NCBI GenBank assembly: GCA_963575745.1
Contig: CAUYUJ010021058.1
Coordinates: 27,380 to 91,379, forward strand
Source of the DNA: Prorocentrum cordatum
Taxonomy: Eukaryota; Sar; Dinophyceae; Prorocentrales; Prorocentraceae
Direction of reading: 5' to 3'
DNA: 64,000 nucleotides
Shown here: positions 9,785-19,320 of the stretch, piece by piece
How the letters are laid out: every line of letters begins with the position of its first letter
How positions within the stretch are numbered: the first letter of the stretch is position 1
Notes under the pieces: model-generated
What the model was told of the DNA's origin: nothing
The model's input: only the letters and a program-made list of their open reading frames with translations
The model's database searches: none
Made by a program: the position numbers and the translations under genes

Positions 9785-9961
9785 TACAGTCAACCAGTAT
9801 AGTAAGGATGCGCGATAAGGATGCAAGGGCCTTGGACGCCCATTTCGAAGCTTTTCGAGCGGGGCGCGGCCAGCCAAAGCGGCGAAGGCTGGACCGAGGA
9901 GGCAAGGATGCAAGGGTACCCTTGGGAAGGTTGCCCATCCGTACTATACTGGTTGACTGTA
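9785..9961. mobile_element. Tc1/mariner-like MITE with TA duplication
   Basis: The 26-base termini at 9785-9810 and 9936-9961 are inverted copies with one mismatch (start TACAGTCAACCAGTATAGTA). If the outer TA on each side is the target duplication, the repeat proper begins CAGTCAACCAG, which fits the TA-target Tc1/mariner pattern. 177 bp including the TAs, no coding capacity. GGATGC and AAGGATGCAAGGG are repeated inside. Confidence 0.8.
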
Positions 9962-10200
9962 TGCCGGCCCCCCCCATGCCAGCCCCCCCCCTATGCCAGC
10001 CCCCCTTTCTATCGTTGCCCCTCACTCTTGGGGAGCCCCCCCCCCGCAGGAGCTGCTGGTGGTGGCCAAGCGCGCCGCGGGCGCGGCCGCGGAGCTCCGG
10101 GCGGCGGTGCGGCTCTGCGCCCTCGAAGAGGCGCCCCGGGCGCGGTGGAGCCGTCGAAGTCCTCCGGATGGGGGCAGCGCTGGTCGAATCGGGCGTTGCG
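9962..10200. other. GC-rich intergenic, no gene seen
   Basis: C-runs (CCCCCCATGCCAG repeats, 9965-10010) are followed by a short Ala/Arg-rich open stretch from about 10050 to 10200. Its composition could be coding (ELLVVAKRAAGAAAELRAAV), but it has no recognisable family and ends at the M1 element. Confidence 0.35.
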
Positions 10201-10345
10201 CTAAGTCGGGCCTGTCCTTCTACAGGAGGAATATTTATTGAAAAATAGTTTGAAAAATAGTCTGGGGACGATTCTTAAACTATTTCACTATTTGGGGGGC
10301 ATTTGTTTTAACTATTTTTATTTTTTCGCCCAAAATCCGCCTGAT
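10201..10345. mobile_element. MITE, family M1 (copy 2, right end degraded)
   Basis: The left end CTAAGTCGGGCCTGTCC continues to TACAGGAGGAATATTTATTG. AT-rich centre with repeats of AAAAATAGT and ACTATTT in opposite orientation. The right end retains TTTTTCGCCCAAAATCCGCC but lacks the terminal CCCGACTT. No clear target duplication could be read. Confidence 0.6.
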
Positions 10346-10384
10346 GGAAGGGCGATAAAATGTCGGCGGTGAGCCTGGGGGGAA

Positions 10385-10545
10385 GGCAGAAGGGGCGGGC
10401 CTTCCCAGAAGGCTCGGAAGGCCTCCGGCCTTCTGAAAAGGTTTCTCGGTCTTCCCCGATGGGACAGAGGACGTCTCAGAATGCCGGCGGGGCTTCTGAG
10501 AAGCTCCGCCGCCTTCTGGGAAGGTCCGTTCCTTCTCACTTCCCC
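10385..10545. repeat. Second cluster of CCTTCTGAGAAGG-type palindromes
   Basis: CCTTCCCAGAAGG, GGCCTCCGGCCTTCTG, ACGTCTCAGAATG and GCTTCTGAGAAGC occur in close succession. Same family as 8895-9035. Confidence 0.6.
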
Positions 10546-10950
10546 CACGGGCGCGTTGCCGTAAATGAGGGGGGAGAAAGTTGCATCTTTTGTGCTCTGA
10601 GGGGGCCCACTGGGACCCAAAAGAGGCTCGAAAGGTGCACACGTCTCCCCCAAATTCACAGTCCCTTTATTAAGCAACGCCCGATCTGAGCCGCCCAGAT
10701 GGGGTCAGAGTAGATGGGGTTTCAGAATCGCGCAGCATCGGCGATGCGCCTACCCGCAAGAGTGACCCTTCTTGCCGGACTGACCTTTGTGCGGGTTCAC
10801 AGGGGGCCCCCCAGCACAGGCTGGCGCGCTTGACTTGCTTGGATGTGGCGTCCCTCCCGGCCCCCCAAAGCCGCGCACCAAAGGTCAATCTTGCCTAGGG
10901 TCATTCTTACATTTTCTTACGTGCAGCCCGAAGGGCAGCGTTAGTCTACG
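10546..10950. other. Intergenic with a solo F1 arm
   Basis: A left arm of the F1 foldback lies at about 10690-10752 (CCCAGATGGGGTCAGAGTAG then GCATCGGCGATGC) without a matching right arm. The rest is GC-rich with no recognised coding frame. Confidence 0.55.
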
Positions 10951-11165
10951 CCTCCCAGATGGGGTCCGAGTAGACGGGGTCGGAGAATCGCGCCTCATCG
11001 CAGATGCATCGGCGATGCTGCTCGATGTTGAGCCCGATGTTCTCCACGCCGGCGTCGCCGATGCACCACCGACGGCTCAGATGCATCGCCGATGCATCGG
11101 CGATAGATACGTCGGCGATGCCGCGCGATCTTCCGACCCCATCCACTCGGACCCCATCTGGGAGG
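10951..11165. mobile_element. Foldback element, family F1 (copy 2, best preserved)
   Basis: 215 bp. The outer 21 bases are perfect inverted repeats (CCTCCCAGATGGGGTCCGAG at 10951, complement ending at 11165). The arm continues with a few mismatches to the GCGC near 10993 and 11123. Internally it is full of GCATCGGCGATGC palindromes and holds the family's TTGAGCCCGATGTTCTC-type centre. No coding capacity. No clear target duplication was read. Confidence 0.8.
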
Positions 11166-11387
11166 CCTCTAGTCAGGGCGGGGACAGGCCCAGGGGGGGC
11201 ATGCATCGGCGGTTTTCCAGCCTCGGGGCCCGGCCTCGGGGTGCGCTCCGGCAGCTGCGCCTCGCCGAGGGCGTTCCCGGCCTGCCCCGATCGTCCCGAA
11301 CGGGCGCCGGAGAGCCGAGCTATGACCCGAACACTGGACGACGAGGATCTTTGGTGGGACAGGCTCAGGGGGGATGCATCGATTGGG
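11166..11387. other. Intergenic, no gene seen
   Basis: GC-rich sequence between an F1 and an M1 element. An open frame runs through, but nothing protein-like was recognised. Confidence 0.45.
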
Positions 11388-11395
11388 GCTTGATA

Positions 11396-11576
11396 TGAAG
11401 TCGGGCGTGTCCCCCTACAGGGGGATTTTCGACGAAAAATAAAAAGTACCCCAAAAAATATGCCAAAAAGGTGAAAAAATACTCCAAAAATAGTCCCGGA
11501 CTATTTCTGGATTATTTTTGGGGGATTTTTTATTTTTCGCCGAAAATCCCCCTGTAGGGGGACAGGCCCGACTTAA
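11396..11576. mobile_element. MITE, family M1 (copy 3, type copy)
   Basis: 181 bp. The ends are 48-base inverted repeats with two mismatches, reading AAGTCGGGC[C/G]TGTCCCCC, then TACAGGGGGATTTTCG, then CGAAAAATAAAAA. It is flanked by perfect 8-bp direct repeats GCTTGATA at 11388-11395 and 11577-11584. The 8-bp target duplication and short TIR fit a non-autonomous hAT-like or related cut-and-paste element. The superfamily is inference, since no transposase is present. The AT-rich centre contains ATAGTC...GACTATT. Confidence 0.85.
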
Positions 11577-11690
11577 GCTTGATAGCCCGCCCCGCCCAGG
11601 ACCCTGCGGATCCGCTATCGGGGGCCCATGGCCGACGTATCGGCGCCCGGGCGCGGCAGATCTGTCAAGAGCATCCAGAAGGGGGGCAAG

Positions 11691-11966
11691 GCGGATCAGA
11701 ACGTGGCCCGGCGATCTAGAGCAACCATCAGAGCATATCATGGCATGAACACAGACTTCCAGAGGTCCGCGCGGATGTCTCCGATCGGCGCTGGAGACCC
11801 CTGGCAACGCCTCCGGCGCCGCCCCTGGCGCGCTCCGCACGCCAGGGAGGGTGGTCCAGCGCCGATCCAAGACATTCGCGCGGGCCTGCAAAAGTTTCTG
11901 CTTGTGTTACGGGTAATACATCTAGGATCAGAACGTTGCCCAGCGATCTCGAGCAACATGCGGTCG
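11691..11966. repeat. About 37-bp direct duplication enclosing a foldback
   Basis: GGATCAGAACGTGGCCCGGC... (about 11693-11729) is repeated as GGATCAGAACGTTGCCCAGC... (about 11927-11963). The F2 foldback at 11765-11885 lies between. This is longer than any ordinary target duplication, so it is more likely an older tandem duplication that the element entered. Confidence 0.65.
11765..11885. mobile_element. Foldback element, family F2 (copy 2)
   Basis: The 31-base arms (11765-11795, 11855-11885) both contain CCGCGCG[G/A]ATGTCT and GATCGGCGCTGGA. The central spacer has CCCCTGGC...GCCAGGG, itself a small hairpin. Confidence 0.75.
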
Positions 11967-12191
11967 GGAACTTCGGCTCAGCGTGTCGCTTCGCCGGTTC
12001 TGGCCCACCACGAAGCGACGCGCTAGCCACTTCCCCATCGCCGAGCGTCAACGTCCCGAGCCTTTCCCAGCCTCCCGCCTCGCGGAGCGACACTCTACCA
12101 GCTAGCAGGGCATAGCGTGTCACCCAGGCCGCCTTCTCGACACGCTGAGCAAAAGTTCTTGACCGAAATGGCGCGCAGTATGGCCTATGGT
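11967..12191. other. Intergenic, no gene seen
   Basis: GC-rich unique sequence with GTGTCGCTTCG / CGAAGCGAC inverted motifs around 11980-12090. No coding region was recognised. Confidence 0.4.
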
Positions 12192-12254
12192 GGTAGGATT
12201 GGGTCTTTCCTTCGGGCCTTCCTGTGGGGTCTCTGGGAGATGGGTTTTGATGGG
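12192..12254 (+). repeat. 63-bp dispersed segment, shared with 35983-36041
   Basis: GGATTGGGTCTTTCCTTCGG... through TGGGTTTTGATGGGTT is almost identical to the reverse complement of 35983-36041. It may be one end of a longer mobile element. The homology is not visible on either side. Confidence 0.7.
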
Positions 12255-12429
12255 TTTCAGCCGTGGAACCGTTCATCAGGGCGCGATGGCGCGCCCTCCG
12301 CGGGGAAAGATCGGCGGTGGTGTTTTGGTGGGCGCAGCGCCCCCCCGAAAATTCGTTGATGGGGTTCTGTTCGCGGAAAAAGTGCGTTTTTTTAATGATC
12401 ATTGCTTGAAAGCAGACCGTATGAACGAT

Positions 12430-12900
12430 AAGACAACCATCGGGCCAATTATCGGGCACATCAATCTGGACAACCATCGGGACAACCGTCGGGGCAATCA
12501 TCGGGGCAACCATCGGGGCAGCCGTCGCGCCAACCATCTGGGCAACCATCGGGACAACCATCGGGACAACCATTGGGGAAACCTTAACGACAACCATCGG
12601 GCAACCATTATAGCACGATCGGACTACTGAATGGGTGAAAGCTTTTGAGGGCGATTCCACGCGGAGTACCAGTTACTGCTACACCATCGAAGGCAACACT
12701 ACAGCAAGGTCAACCAACAACAACCGAACACAAACAACTTTGGACGGGCGCACGGTCTCGGCAACAAAACAAAACAGAACCGAGATACATGGATGTCCCG
12801 ATGGTTGTCCAAGTAGTTGCCCTGATAAGTGTCCCGATGATCTTCCCGATGGTTGCCCCGACGGTTGTCCCGATGGTTGCCCCGACGGTTGTGCTGATGC
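12430..12900. repeat. Inverted minisatellite (CAACCATCGGG)
   Basis: The left block (12430-12605) holds a dozen variants of CATCGGGGCAACC on the + strand. The right block (about 12788-12895) holds the reverse complement (GATGGTTGCCCCGA). The spacer of about 185 bases is unique and Thr/Gln/Asn-like when translated. The two blocks could pair into a long stem. Confidence 0.75.
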
Positions 12901-13693
12901 ATTCTTGGTGGGCCATCGCCGTCCCTCTCCCTCGCACTCACGCACCGCCTCTCCTTTTAACCCTCCCCCTCCGTTCTCCAAGGCGGCGACGGTGACGACG
13001 ACGATGGACGACGACTACGGCGACGAACGACGATCGACGACGGCAACGACATCCGACGACACCGACGACGGTGGGCGACGACGGCGACGACGAGGAGAAA
13101 AGGAGGATTAATATGGGAGGAGGAGGATGACGGAGCAGAATAAGGATGCAGGGGGTGATGGGGGAGATGGGGTCATTGGGGCAACCTTCGGGACAACCGC
13201 CGTTTTGGAGGGCTCGGGCTATCGCGGGGTTCCCTTGGGGCAGTCTTGGGGGCCCCCTGTGGCCCTCTCGGGGATGTCTTGGGGGCTTCGCGGGGCGCTC
13301 TGGGGTCCCTCTTGGGCCGCCTTGGGGCTCTCAGTGGCCGTCTTGGGACCCTCTTGGGCCGTCTTGGGGCCTTCTTGGCGTGGCGGGGCCATGCCAAACA
13401 CCATTGCAGCACGTACGTGCCCTTCCCTCTTCACCTCCTCCTCCCATCACTTACTCCTCCTCATCGCGGTCTCTCTCTCTCTCTCTCCTTCTGTCTTCCT
13501 CGCTCTTGCCCCTCCGCACTCGCTCCTCCCCCTCGCCCCTCCCCCCGTCGCCTTGTCATCGCCCTGCTGTCCCTTGGGCCCGAGTTGATTGCCAGGGCAT
13601 CGTCATCCTCCACATTTCATTCCTCCCTCCTCCCCTCTGTGCTGTCCATTCCCTGGTCGCTCTCATGAATGTTGTCTTGTCCTCCTCCCTCCG
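12901..13693. other. Intergenic: GAC-rich tract, GGGGCCTCTTGG repeat, pyrimidine tracts
   Basis: An ACGACG-rich stretch lies at 12985-13100. The GGGGGCCTCTTGGG minisatellite lies at about 13190-13385. CT-rich sequence follows (13430-13690). The long open frames are repeat-driven. No gene was recognised. Confidence 0.55.
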
Positions 13694-13714
13694 CCGAAGC
13701 CGTTTTGGCCAATC
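13694..13714 (+). other. Degenerate spliced-leader-like sequence
   Basis: CCGAAGCCGTTTTGGC matches 14 of the first 16 bases of the leader core, and about 15 of 21 overall. It lies 71 bases before ATG 13765. Suggestive only. Confidence 0.35.
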
Positions 13715-13764
13715 AGTTTCATATTCCATATGATTCGCAGAGGAGTGCGAACGCTTCATATGAG

Positions 13765-15597
13765 ATGATCCTCTTGAGGATCGCCATTGCTGCCATGGCA
13801 GCGGCAGCTGGCGCCCATATTTCCGACGATGAAGATTTCGGAGGGCCGCTGGCGCCCATCATTTCCGACGACGATGAAGATTTCGGAGGGCCGCACATGC
13901 CCATCATTTCCGACGACGAAGATTTCGGAGGGCCGCTGCCGTTGCCCAGCGTGTCTCTTGTAGCTGCGCCAGCCCATGCAGCCGACCGCGTAGAGTTGTT
14001 CAGAGCCTTGCCCATGAAGTGCTACACGCCCCGTGCAGTCAACAAGCGGGGCGCCCGACTCATATCCAGAGAGGCTCGAGCAATAGTTCAGCAGTTGAAG
14101 CCTCTCAGGGATCAAGATATTGTGCCTGGTGTACCGCTGCTATTGGACATGTTGATTTGCGCCAGTGACGGCTCCCGCGCCACTTCGACGATGTGCAGTT
14201 TCACGAGGCTCAGTCATGAAAGCGGTGTGCACCAATCGAAATTATCAGAGGTGCTTGGTGCTCTTAGCAATTGTTTCTACGAGGTGTTGAAGACGACTGC
14301 AAACACCTTCTCAGAGTTCATGTTGCACTCGGTCCGCACGCCTGCACATTCAGTCGGCGATGCAGATCCAATACGTACGATACCCATTGTCCAGTTCCGC
14401 ATGCGGATGTACGACGGCACCAAGCACCACATCAGGGTCGTCTCTCCGACACCGAGTACAGGGCCAGCGGCGATCGTGGAGGCCAGCAAGAGCAAGTACG
14501 AAGTGCACGTTGCATCATCCATGCGCGCGTACTGCTTGCAGCAGCACCTGGCCGACCACTCAGTCCGCACCATGACTTTCGCAGTTCATGAGCCCACGCT
14601 GCTGCAGAGCGGTGACGGCACAGGCGCTGAATACATCACCGCGTTCATGAACCACATTGGGGACACAGCATTAGATAAGAATTTAGACGATACATTTCAC
14701 CGATCAGTGGATTTGATCATTAGCGACGAAGCTGGAGCAAACATCAGGTACGAGAACGGAGTTCGGAGCCGACACCCGGCCAGAGATTCATTACACCTAG
14801 TCTGCGATGCCCACAAGAAAGCGAAGGTGGCGACATTGGGCTCGGCTGCGCAAGGCCAGGTCAGCACTCGCATCATCCGCCCCCAGCTGAGCCTGCGCGG
14901 GAACACGATGGGCCTTCGACACGCCATGCGAGAACTCAGCAGAGAAAGGCTGGTCATAATCCACGGCGCCTGCAGTGACTTGGAGGCTTCTCGGCACCGC
15001 TCCGACGTCATCGACACCTTCATGCCGATCGAGCGCGCAGAGGACGTGCGCATGCGAGAGGTAGTGCGCAATCTCTTCAACGGCGACTGGCGCAGGGCTG
15101 ACAGGATCGAGCACTATGAGAACGGATGCTGCCGAAGTCGGGCTCAGACATTGCACATCATGATGACCGTCGGCGTGCGGGCGCTCACGAGGCGCCTGGC
15201 CGACGTGATGGACAGGAGCAATTGGACGGGGTCTCATTATTCAGTTTGCGGGCTTGGGCTGGCAACGTTTGTGCACAACATTTTCCCGAGTGCGTATTCT
15301 ACATATTTCGCTGGAGCTGCCAGTGGCACAGCGGATCCAGAGGAGCCAGCAGTCGATCGGGCTGTTGATTCTGGAGCCGACGTGGACGAGCCGAAGGACC
15401 CGAGCGTGTGGCGAGAGGAGAACAAGTCCCGACAGACGCAAACGTTGTCTTGGCTGCAGAGCGGTTGCTTCCGCGATGACATTTACTTGTTTTCGAGGTC
15501 CGAGGTTTCAATTCTACGCCGACCTGCCTCTACCAACCGACGGGGCGGGGACTCGGCTTCGCCATGGCGATGTTCGACCTGGCCCGCGGCTGCTTGA
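13765..15597 (+). pseudogene. Transposase-like protein, N-terminal part
   Basis: An ATG at 13669 is in frame, but ATG 13765 (MILLRIAIAAMAAAAG) is preferred because a leader-like sequence at 13694 would mark the transcript start. Residues 18-60 carry three tandem copies of ISDDEDFGGP, encoded by a 60-63-bp DNA repeat (about 13819-13945). The following 450 residues look globular, with IISDEAGANIRYE near D321 and LHLVCDAHKKAKVAT near C347/H350. My recollection is that Asp and Cys-x-x-His positions of this kind occur in a large dinoflagellate transposase-like family. The fold and any DDE triad are not proven. Near 15230 a NWTGSHYSVCGLGL motif leads to the break. The reliable frame ends near 15490. 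The last 35 codons to 15597 are probably intronic or inserted sequence. Confidence 0.55.
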
Positions 15598-15735
15598 CAG
15601 GGCGGGGGCGCCTCGATGCGCCGTGTCAGGCGGCCGTGGGCCCAGGGGGCGAAGCCGCGCCCTTTCGCCATCGGTCGGCGGCGAGTTCGGCGTAGACTTG
15701 AGCCCCCACACTCAGGACCCACGGGCCGTGCCACC
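15490..15735 (+). other. Insertion or unspliced intron between coding blocks
   Basis: About 245 bases separate the last convincing residue of the N-terminal block (FRDDIYLF) from the next (LILDELSRSGAEWEVRQQ). All three frames contain stops or switch composition. An intron ending at an AG near 15717 (CACACTCAG) is possible. No GT donor is certain. Confidence 0.4.
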
Positions 15736-17576
15736 ACTTAATATTGGATGAGTTGTCGCGTTCTGGAGCAGAATGGGAGGTGCGTCAACAGAAGAAGTTG
15801 ATCGATAGCGGCTCCAGGGATTACCCGATTTGGGCCGCCAGTGATGCCAAGCAGGTTGCGAAGTTCACGAAGCAGATGACGGCTCTCATCTTCGACGACG
15901 GCAGTTGGCCCCTGGCGACCATGGTGACGGAGATTTTCCAGCTCGACGCGCACCGTGCATGCTCGAGGCTGGCAGCGGCCGCTTACGAGCTCGTGGAGGT
16001 CAGGCACAGGAAGACCCCGTACAAGACGTTCAACGTGCTGAGGGACGACGGCGCCACAGAAGAGTACCTGGCCAACACCAGCGAGTGCGTCCTTGATACC
16101 TACACGGCGTCCTGGAAGGAGTACTACAGTTCCCGCGGTGGGATCGGCGGCAGGATGGCGAAGGCCGAGCTTGCGGGGATTCTCCCGCTAATGACAACCA
16201 GCACTGCCTTCGCCGAGCGCACTCACAGCGAGAACCTGCAGCAGAGCGAGAACAGCAAGCTTTCTTGGGGCATCGACCTGCCATCGATGAGCGGCCTCGC
16301 CCTTTTCAGGCAATACTTGAAGTGGCAGACGGCTATATTCCGCGGGCTGCCCAAGGCCACCGCCGAGGAGAAGAGAGTGGAGGTGCGGCGAGCCCAGCGG
16401 ACGAGCAGGCCGACGCCGATGGGGCCGTGGGTGTGGCGGGCGTTCGTGCATATCGAGGCGAACGGCGTGTTCGTCGACGCCGCTCTGGGGGCCGAGTTAT
16501 CTGCCAGGTACGCTGGGTTATCCGCCGAGGAGCGGCAACCATACGAAGATTTGGCAGCTGCCGCACTGCAAGAATATCGGAATGGGCGACCTGCATTCGG
16601 GAAGCCGCCGCGACGGAGCTCGCCCGCGCGCGCGGCAAGGGGAATGCCGACCGTGCGCGCGGTCGACGGCGATGCCCCCAACGGAGTCGCCCTGGCCGAC
16701 GGCGAGCAGGACGCGGCGTCGTCGGTCTTCGAGAGCCCCATCTTCAAGGCTGCGACCGTCAAGCTCATGGCGCACAAGAGGGCCGCGGCTGCCACCAGGC
16801 GTTCTGACCAGGCGGCGGAGGCGGACCTGAGGACACGATCCAACGCAGAGGCTGATCGGCATGCCAGGGACTGGTATTTCATTGGGAACGATGCTTCTGC
16901 TGCCGACGAGCGGCCCGCTGATTTAGCCATCCAGCGCTCCATGTTGCCGACGGCCGTGTTCATGCGGAGGCGCGAGTCTGTGATGTCCGAGGTCCTGAGG
17001 GCTCTCGACGCCAGCAGCGTGGAGATGGAGTCTGCCAAGTGGATTGCCAAGCATGCGCACGCGCGCGAGGTCGACTGCAAGCCTTTGGACGCACCCCGTC
17101 GGCTTCGGCGCCTTTGCTGGGAAGCCGAGAGGTGCATCTGCCAGGGGCCTGCCCAGATCTCCAAGACCTTCAAGCACAAGTTGGCCGTCGTGTGGCGCGT
17201 GGTGGAGCACGCCGTCGGGGAGAAGCTCTTCAAGGCAACCATGGCGGCGAACAAATACGTGATCAGCTTCTCGTTCAGGAAGGCCCCTGCAATGTGTTCG
17301 CATGATGTCGTGGCGGGGTCTGGCTTGGAAGTGGTTCCTGCGGGCGATGAGGTCACGCTGTTCTTCCACATCGCGCTGCACTACGCTACCCCTTGGAGGC
17401 CGACATTCATTTCCATGGATCGTGAACCATCCCAAGATCGCGAAGGCTGCTTGGGCCTGTCGCCTACCAAGGAGCTCGACGGCCCCGACGCCACCTTGGG
17501 CAGGTACACCTTGTCGGAGCTGACGACGGCGTGCTTCGAGGACTCCTGGGACAAGCGGCCGTTCCAGGTGAAGTGA
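15735..17576 (+). pseudogene. Transposase-like protein, central part with HMG-box-like segment
   Basis: The frame opens before the apparent start at 15744, which is TTG, so it is a continuation and not an independent gene. Residues about 154-185 (counted from 15744) read AERTHSENLQQSEN and SWGIDLPSMSGLALF. Residues about 229-285 read WVWRAFVHIEANGVFVD through SAEERQPYEDLAAAALQEY, the spacing of an HMG-box-like helical module, which would bind DNA. The frame stops at TGA 17574-17576, directly followed in the same frame by YELFADGRQVAQFKPAL. A TGG-to-TGA change (KWYELF expected) therefore explains the break better than a true terminus. Confidence 0.55.
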
Positions 17577-18523
17577 TACGAGCTCTTCGCAGATGGCCGA
17601 CAGGTCGCGCAGTTCAAGCCCGCGTTGCAACGAGTACGGGATCGACCGATCGTGGAGTGCGACCTGTGGTCTGTAAAGCCCCCGCCGCCGAAGCCTCGAA
17701 AGAGGAAGAGGGGCGGGGGGCCGCCGACGGGCCCATCCAAGTCTGGCTGTGCGCCCATTCGCGACGAGGACGACGAGGACGGCCGCGACCCCGAGCTGCT
17801 CGAGGATGGCGCCGTCGAGGGTGACGTCGTGGAGTCCGAGTCTGACGGGCTTGCGCCGATGGTGCCTGCGACGCCGATGGGGTCCGACGAGGAGTGGGAC
17901 CTCTTTGGGCCGTCCGACTGCGAGGGCGGCCCCGACGCCGCCGCCGCCATTCCACACTTGGGGGGCGGCGACGGCGACGTCGCAGCTGAGCCACAGCCGC
18001 GCGCTGAGTCCCCTGAGCCAGCGCTGCCGCCTCCAGAGGATGATTGCATCTTCCAGGCGGCAGCTGCGAGCTCGGCAGCTGAGGGGGGGGCTGGGCCGCT
18101 TCCTGGAGGAGGCGGGGGCCCCCCCGAGGGTCGAGCGCTTGCCTTGGCAATTTTCCACACCGAGCACGACAGCATTCGCTTTTACATCCGAACGTGCCGC
18201 TTCACGGCCGAGTGCAGACGGGGAGCGCACCTCGAGCATGGGAATTGCGTGCTCTCTCGCACCAGCAGGCCTAGTGCGGTGCCTCACCGCGCTGGCCAGG
18301 GCAGGCCGCTCGGCTTATTGTTTGCTTGGCTGCTGGAGGACTCCTGTGTCAGCCAGCACGAGCACGTGCGTATGTTTCACCCCACCTTGGCGGCGAGGCG
18401 CGAGGCGAGGCGGCAGTTGCTCGCGCTCGCCGCTGGTGGAGACATGACTGTACGCGCGCTCTTGGCCTCAGAGCGTCCCAGAGGGATGGTGAGGACGACG
18501 AGCCTTACGACGTCCCGAGGTGA
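17577..18523 (+). pseudogene. Transposase-like protein, C-terminal part
   Basis: Same frame as the central part after TGA 17576. It starts with YELFADGRQVAQFKPAL, then a PPPPKPRKRKRGGG basic linker that could be a nuclear signal. An acidic low-complexity region follows (EDDEDGRDPELLEDG). The final domain reads DSIRFYIRTCRFTAEC, GQGRPLGLLFAWLLED and ARREARRQLLAL, then LLASERPRG. After the GGG near 18482 the better frame reads DGEDDEPYDVPR and stops at 18523, so a one-base loss is likely. Uncorrected, the frame runs on to 18557. Such acidic 'GEDEEP'-like tails fit my memory of related dinoflagellate proteins. Confidence 0.5.
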
Positions 18524-18658
18524 GTGCACTGGAGGAAAACAAAAAAAACAAGCATGATTCAACGAGGCCAGTTTGCAACGATATAATGCCAAGTCACGGT
18601 CAGAAAGCAGGCAGGCCCTACGAGGCAACATCCACATAAGCAGCACATGATAAATTGT
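18524..18658. other. Intergenic, no gene seen
   Basis: Short A-rich stretch (AAAACAAAAAAAACAAG near 18537), possibly a vestige of a poly(A) end of the upstream copy, then unique sequence. Confidence 0.35.
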
Positions 18659-19320
18659 TGACGCTTCGCGAATCCCCACCAGCCCATCCAGAAACGATGC
18701 CCAGAGGAATTGCCTCGATCAGGGAAGTGGTCAGCACGCAGAGGAAGCCAGTATGAGACATCTTGGGTCTTGGGCCAGATTGGGCCATCGTGGCGGTCAG
18801 TTTGGGCCCCCCCAGGCGCTCTTAGGGTCATCTTAATCAGTGCACACCCCGCAAGAGGCCAACATGTGGCTAACACCTTCGTGAAGTCAAGGGTTTGGCA
18901 TTCTCGTCGAGGCCTCTTGGAGCATCTTGGGTGCCGCTGGGGGGTCTATTGGGGCCTCGTGGGCGCCTCCTGGGGGCCTCTTGGGGGCCTGTTGGGGCCA
19001 TCTTGGGGCCATCTTGGGACCCCTCGGGGCCTACTGGGCGCTTCTTGGGGCCATCTTGGGCGAGATCGATCAACCAAGATGGGGGCTTTAATTAGCCCCC
19101 CCCCCCTCAGGACGCCCAAATGGTACCAAAACCATGGTGGACCTAATGATGTTGGCTCCATCGCCGAGACAATTTTGGACGCCCTGACACCTCGCGACCC
19201 TTCCCGTCCAAGCCCAGGGGAGGGGGTAGGGGGAGGGGTACCCCCCTACCCGAAGGAGACGAAGGATGGGGTGGAAGAGGACACTCTCTAAACCACCAAC
19301 GCCCAGAAGGCTAGTGGGAT
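18659..19320. mobile_element. Dispersed repeat DR, copy A
   Basis: 662 bp. It begins TTGACGCTTCGCGAATCCCC then ACCAGCCCATCC, and ends CTCTAAACCACC then ACGCCCAGAAGGCTAGTGGG. Its outer parts, AATCCCCACCAGCCC and the complement of GGCTGGTGGGATT in other copies, form a short inverted terminal repeat. The middle carries the GGGGCCTCTTGG minisatellite and a hairpin GGGTAGGGGGAGGGGTACCC. Collinear with 28146-28820 over its full length. No coding capacity. Class unknown. Confidence 0.75.
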
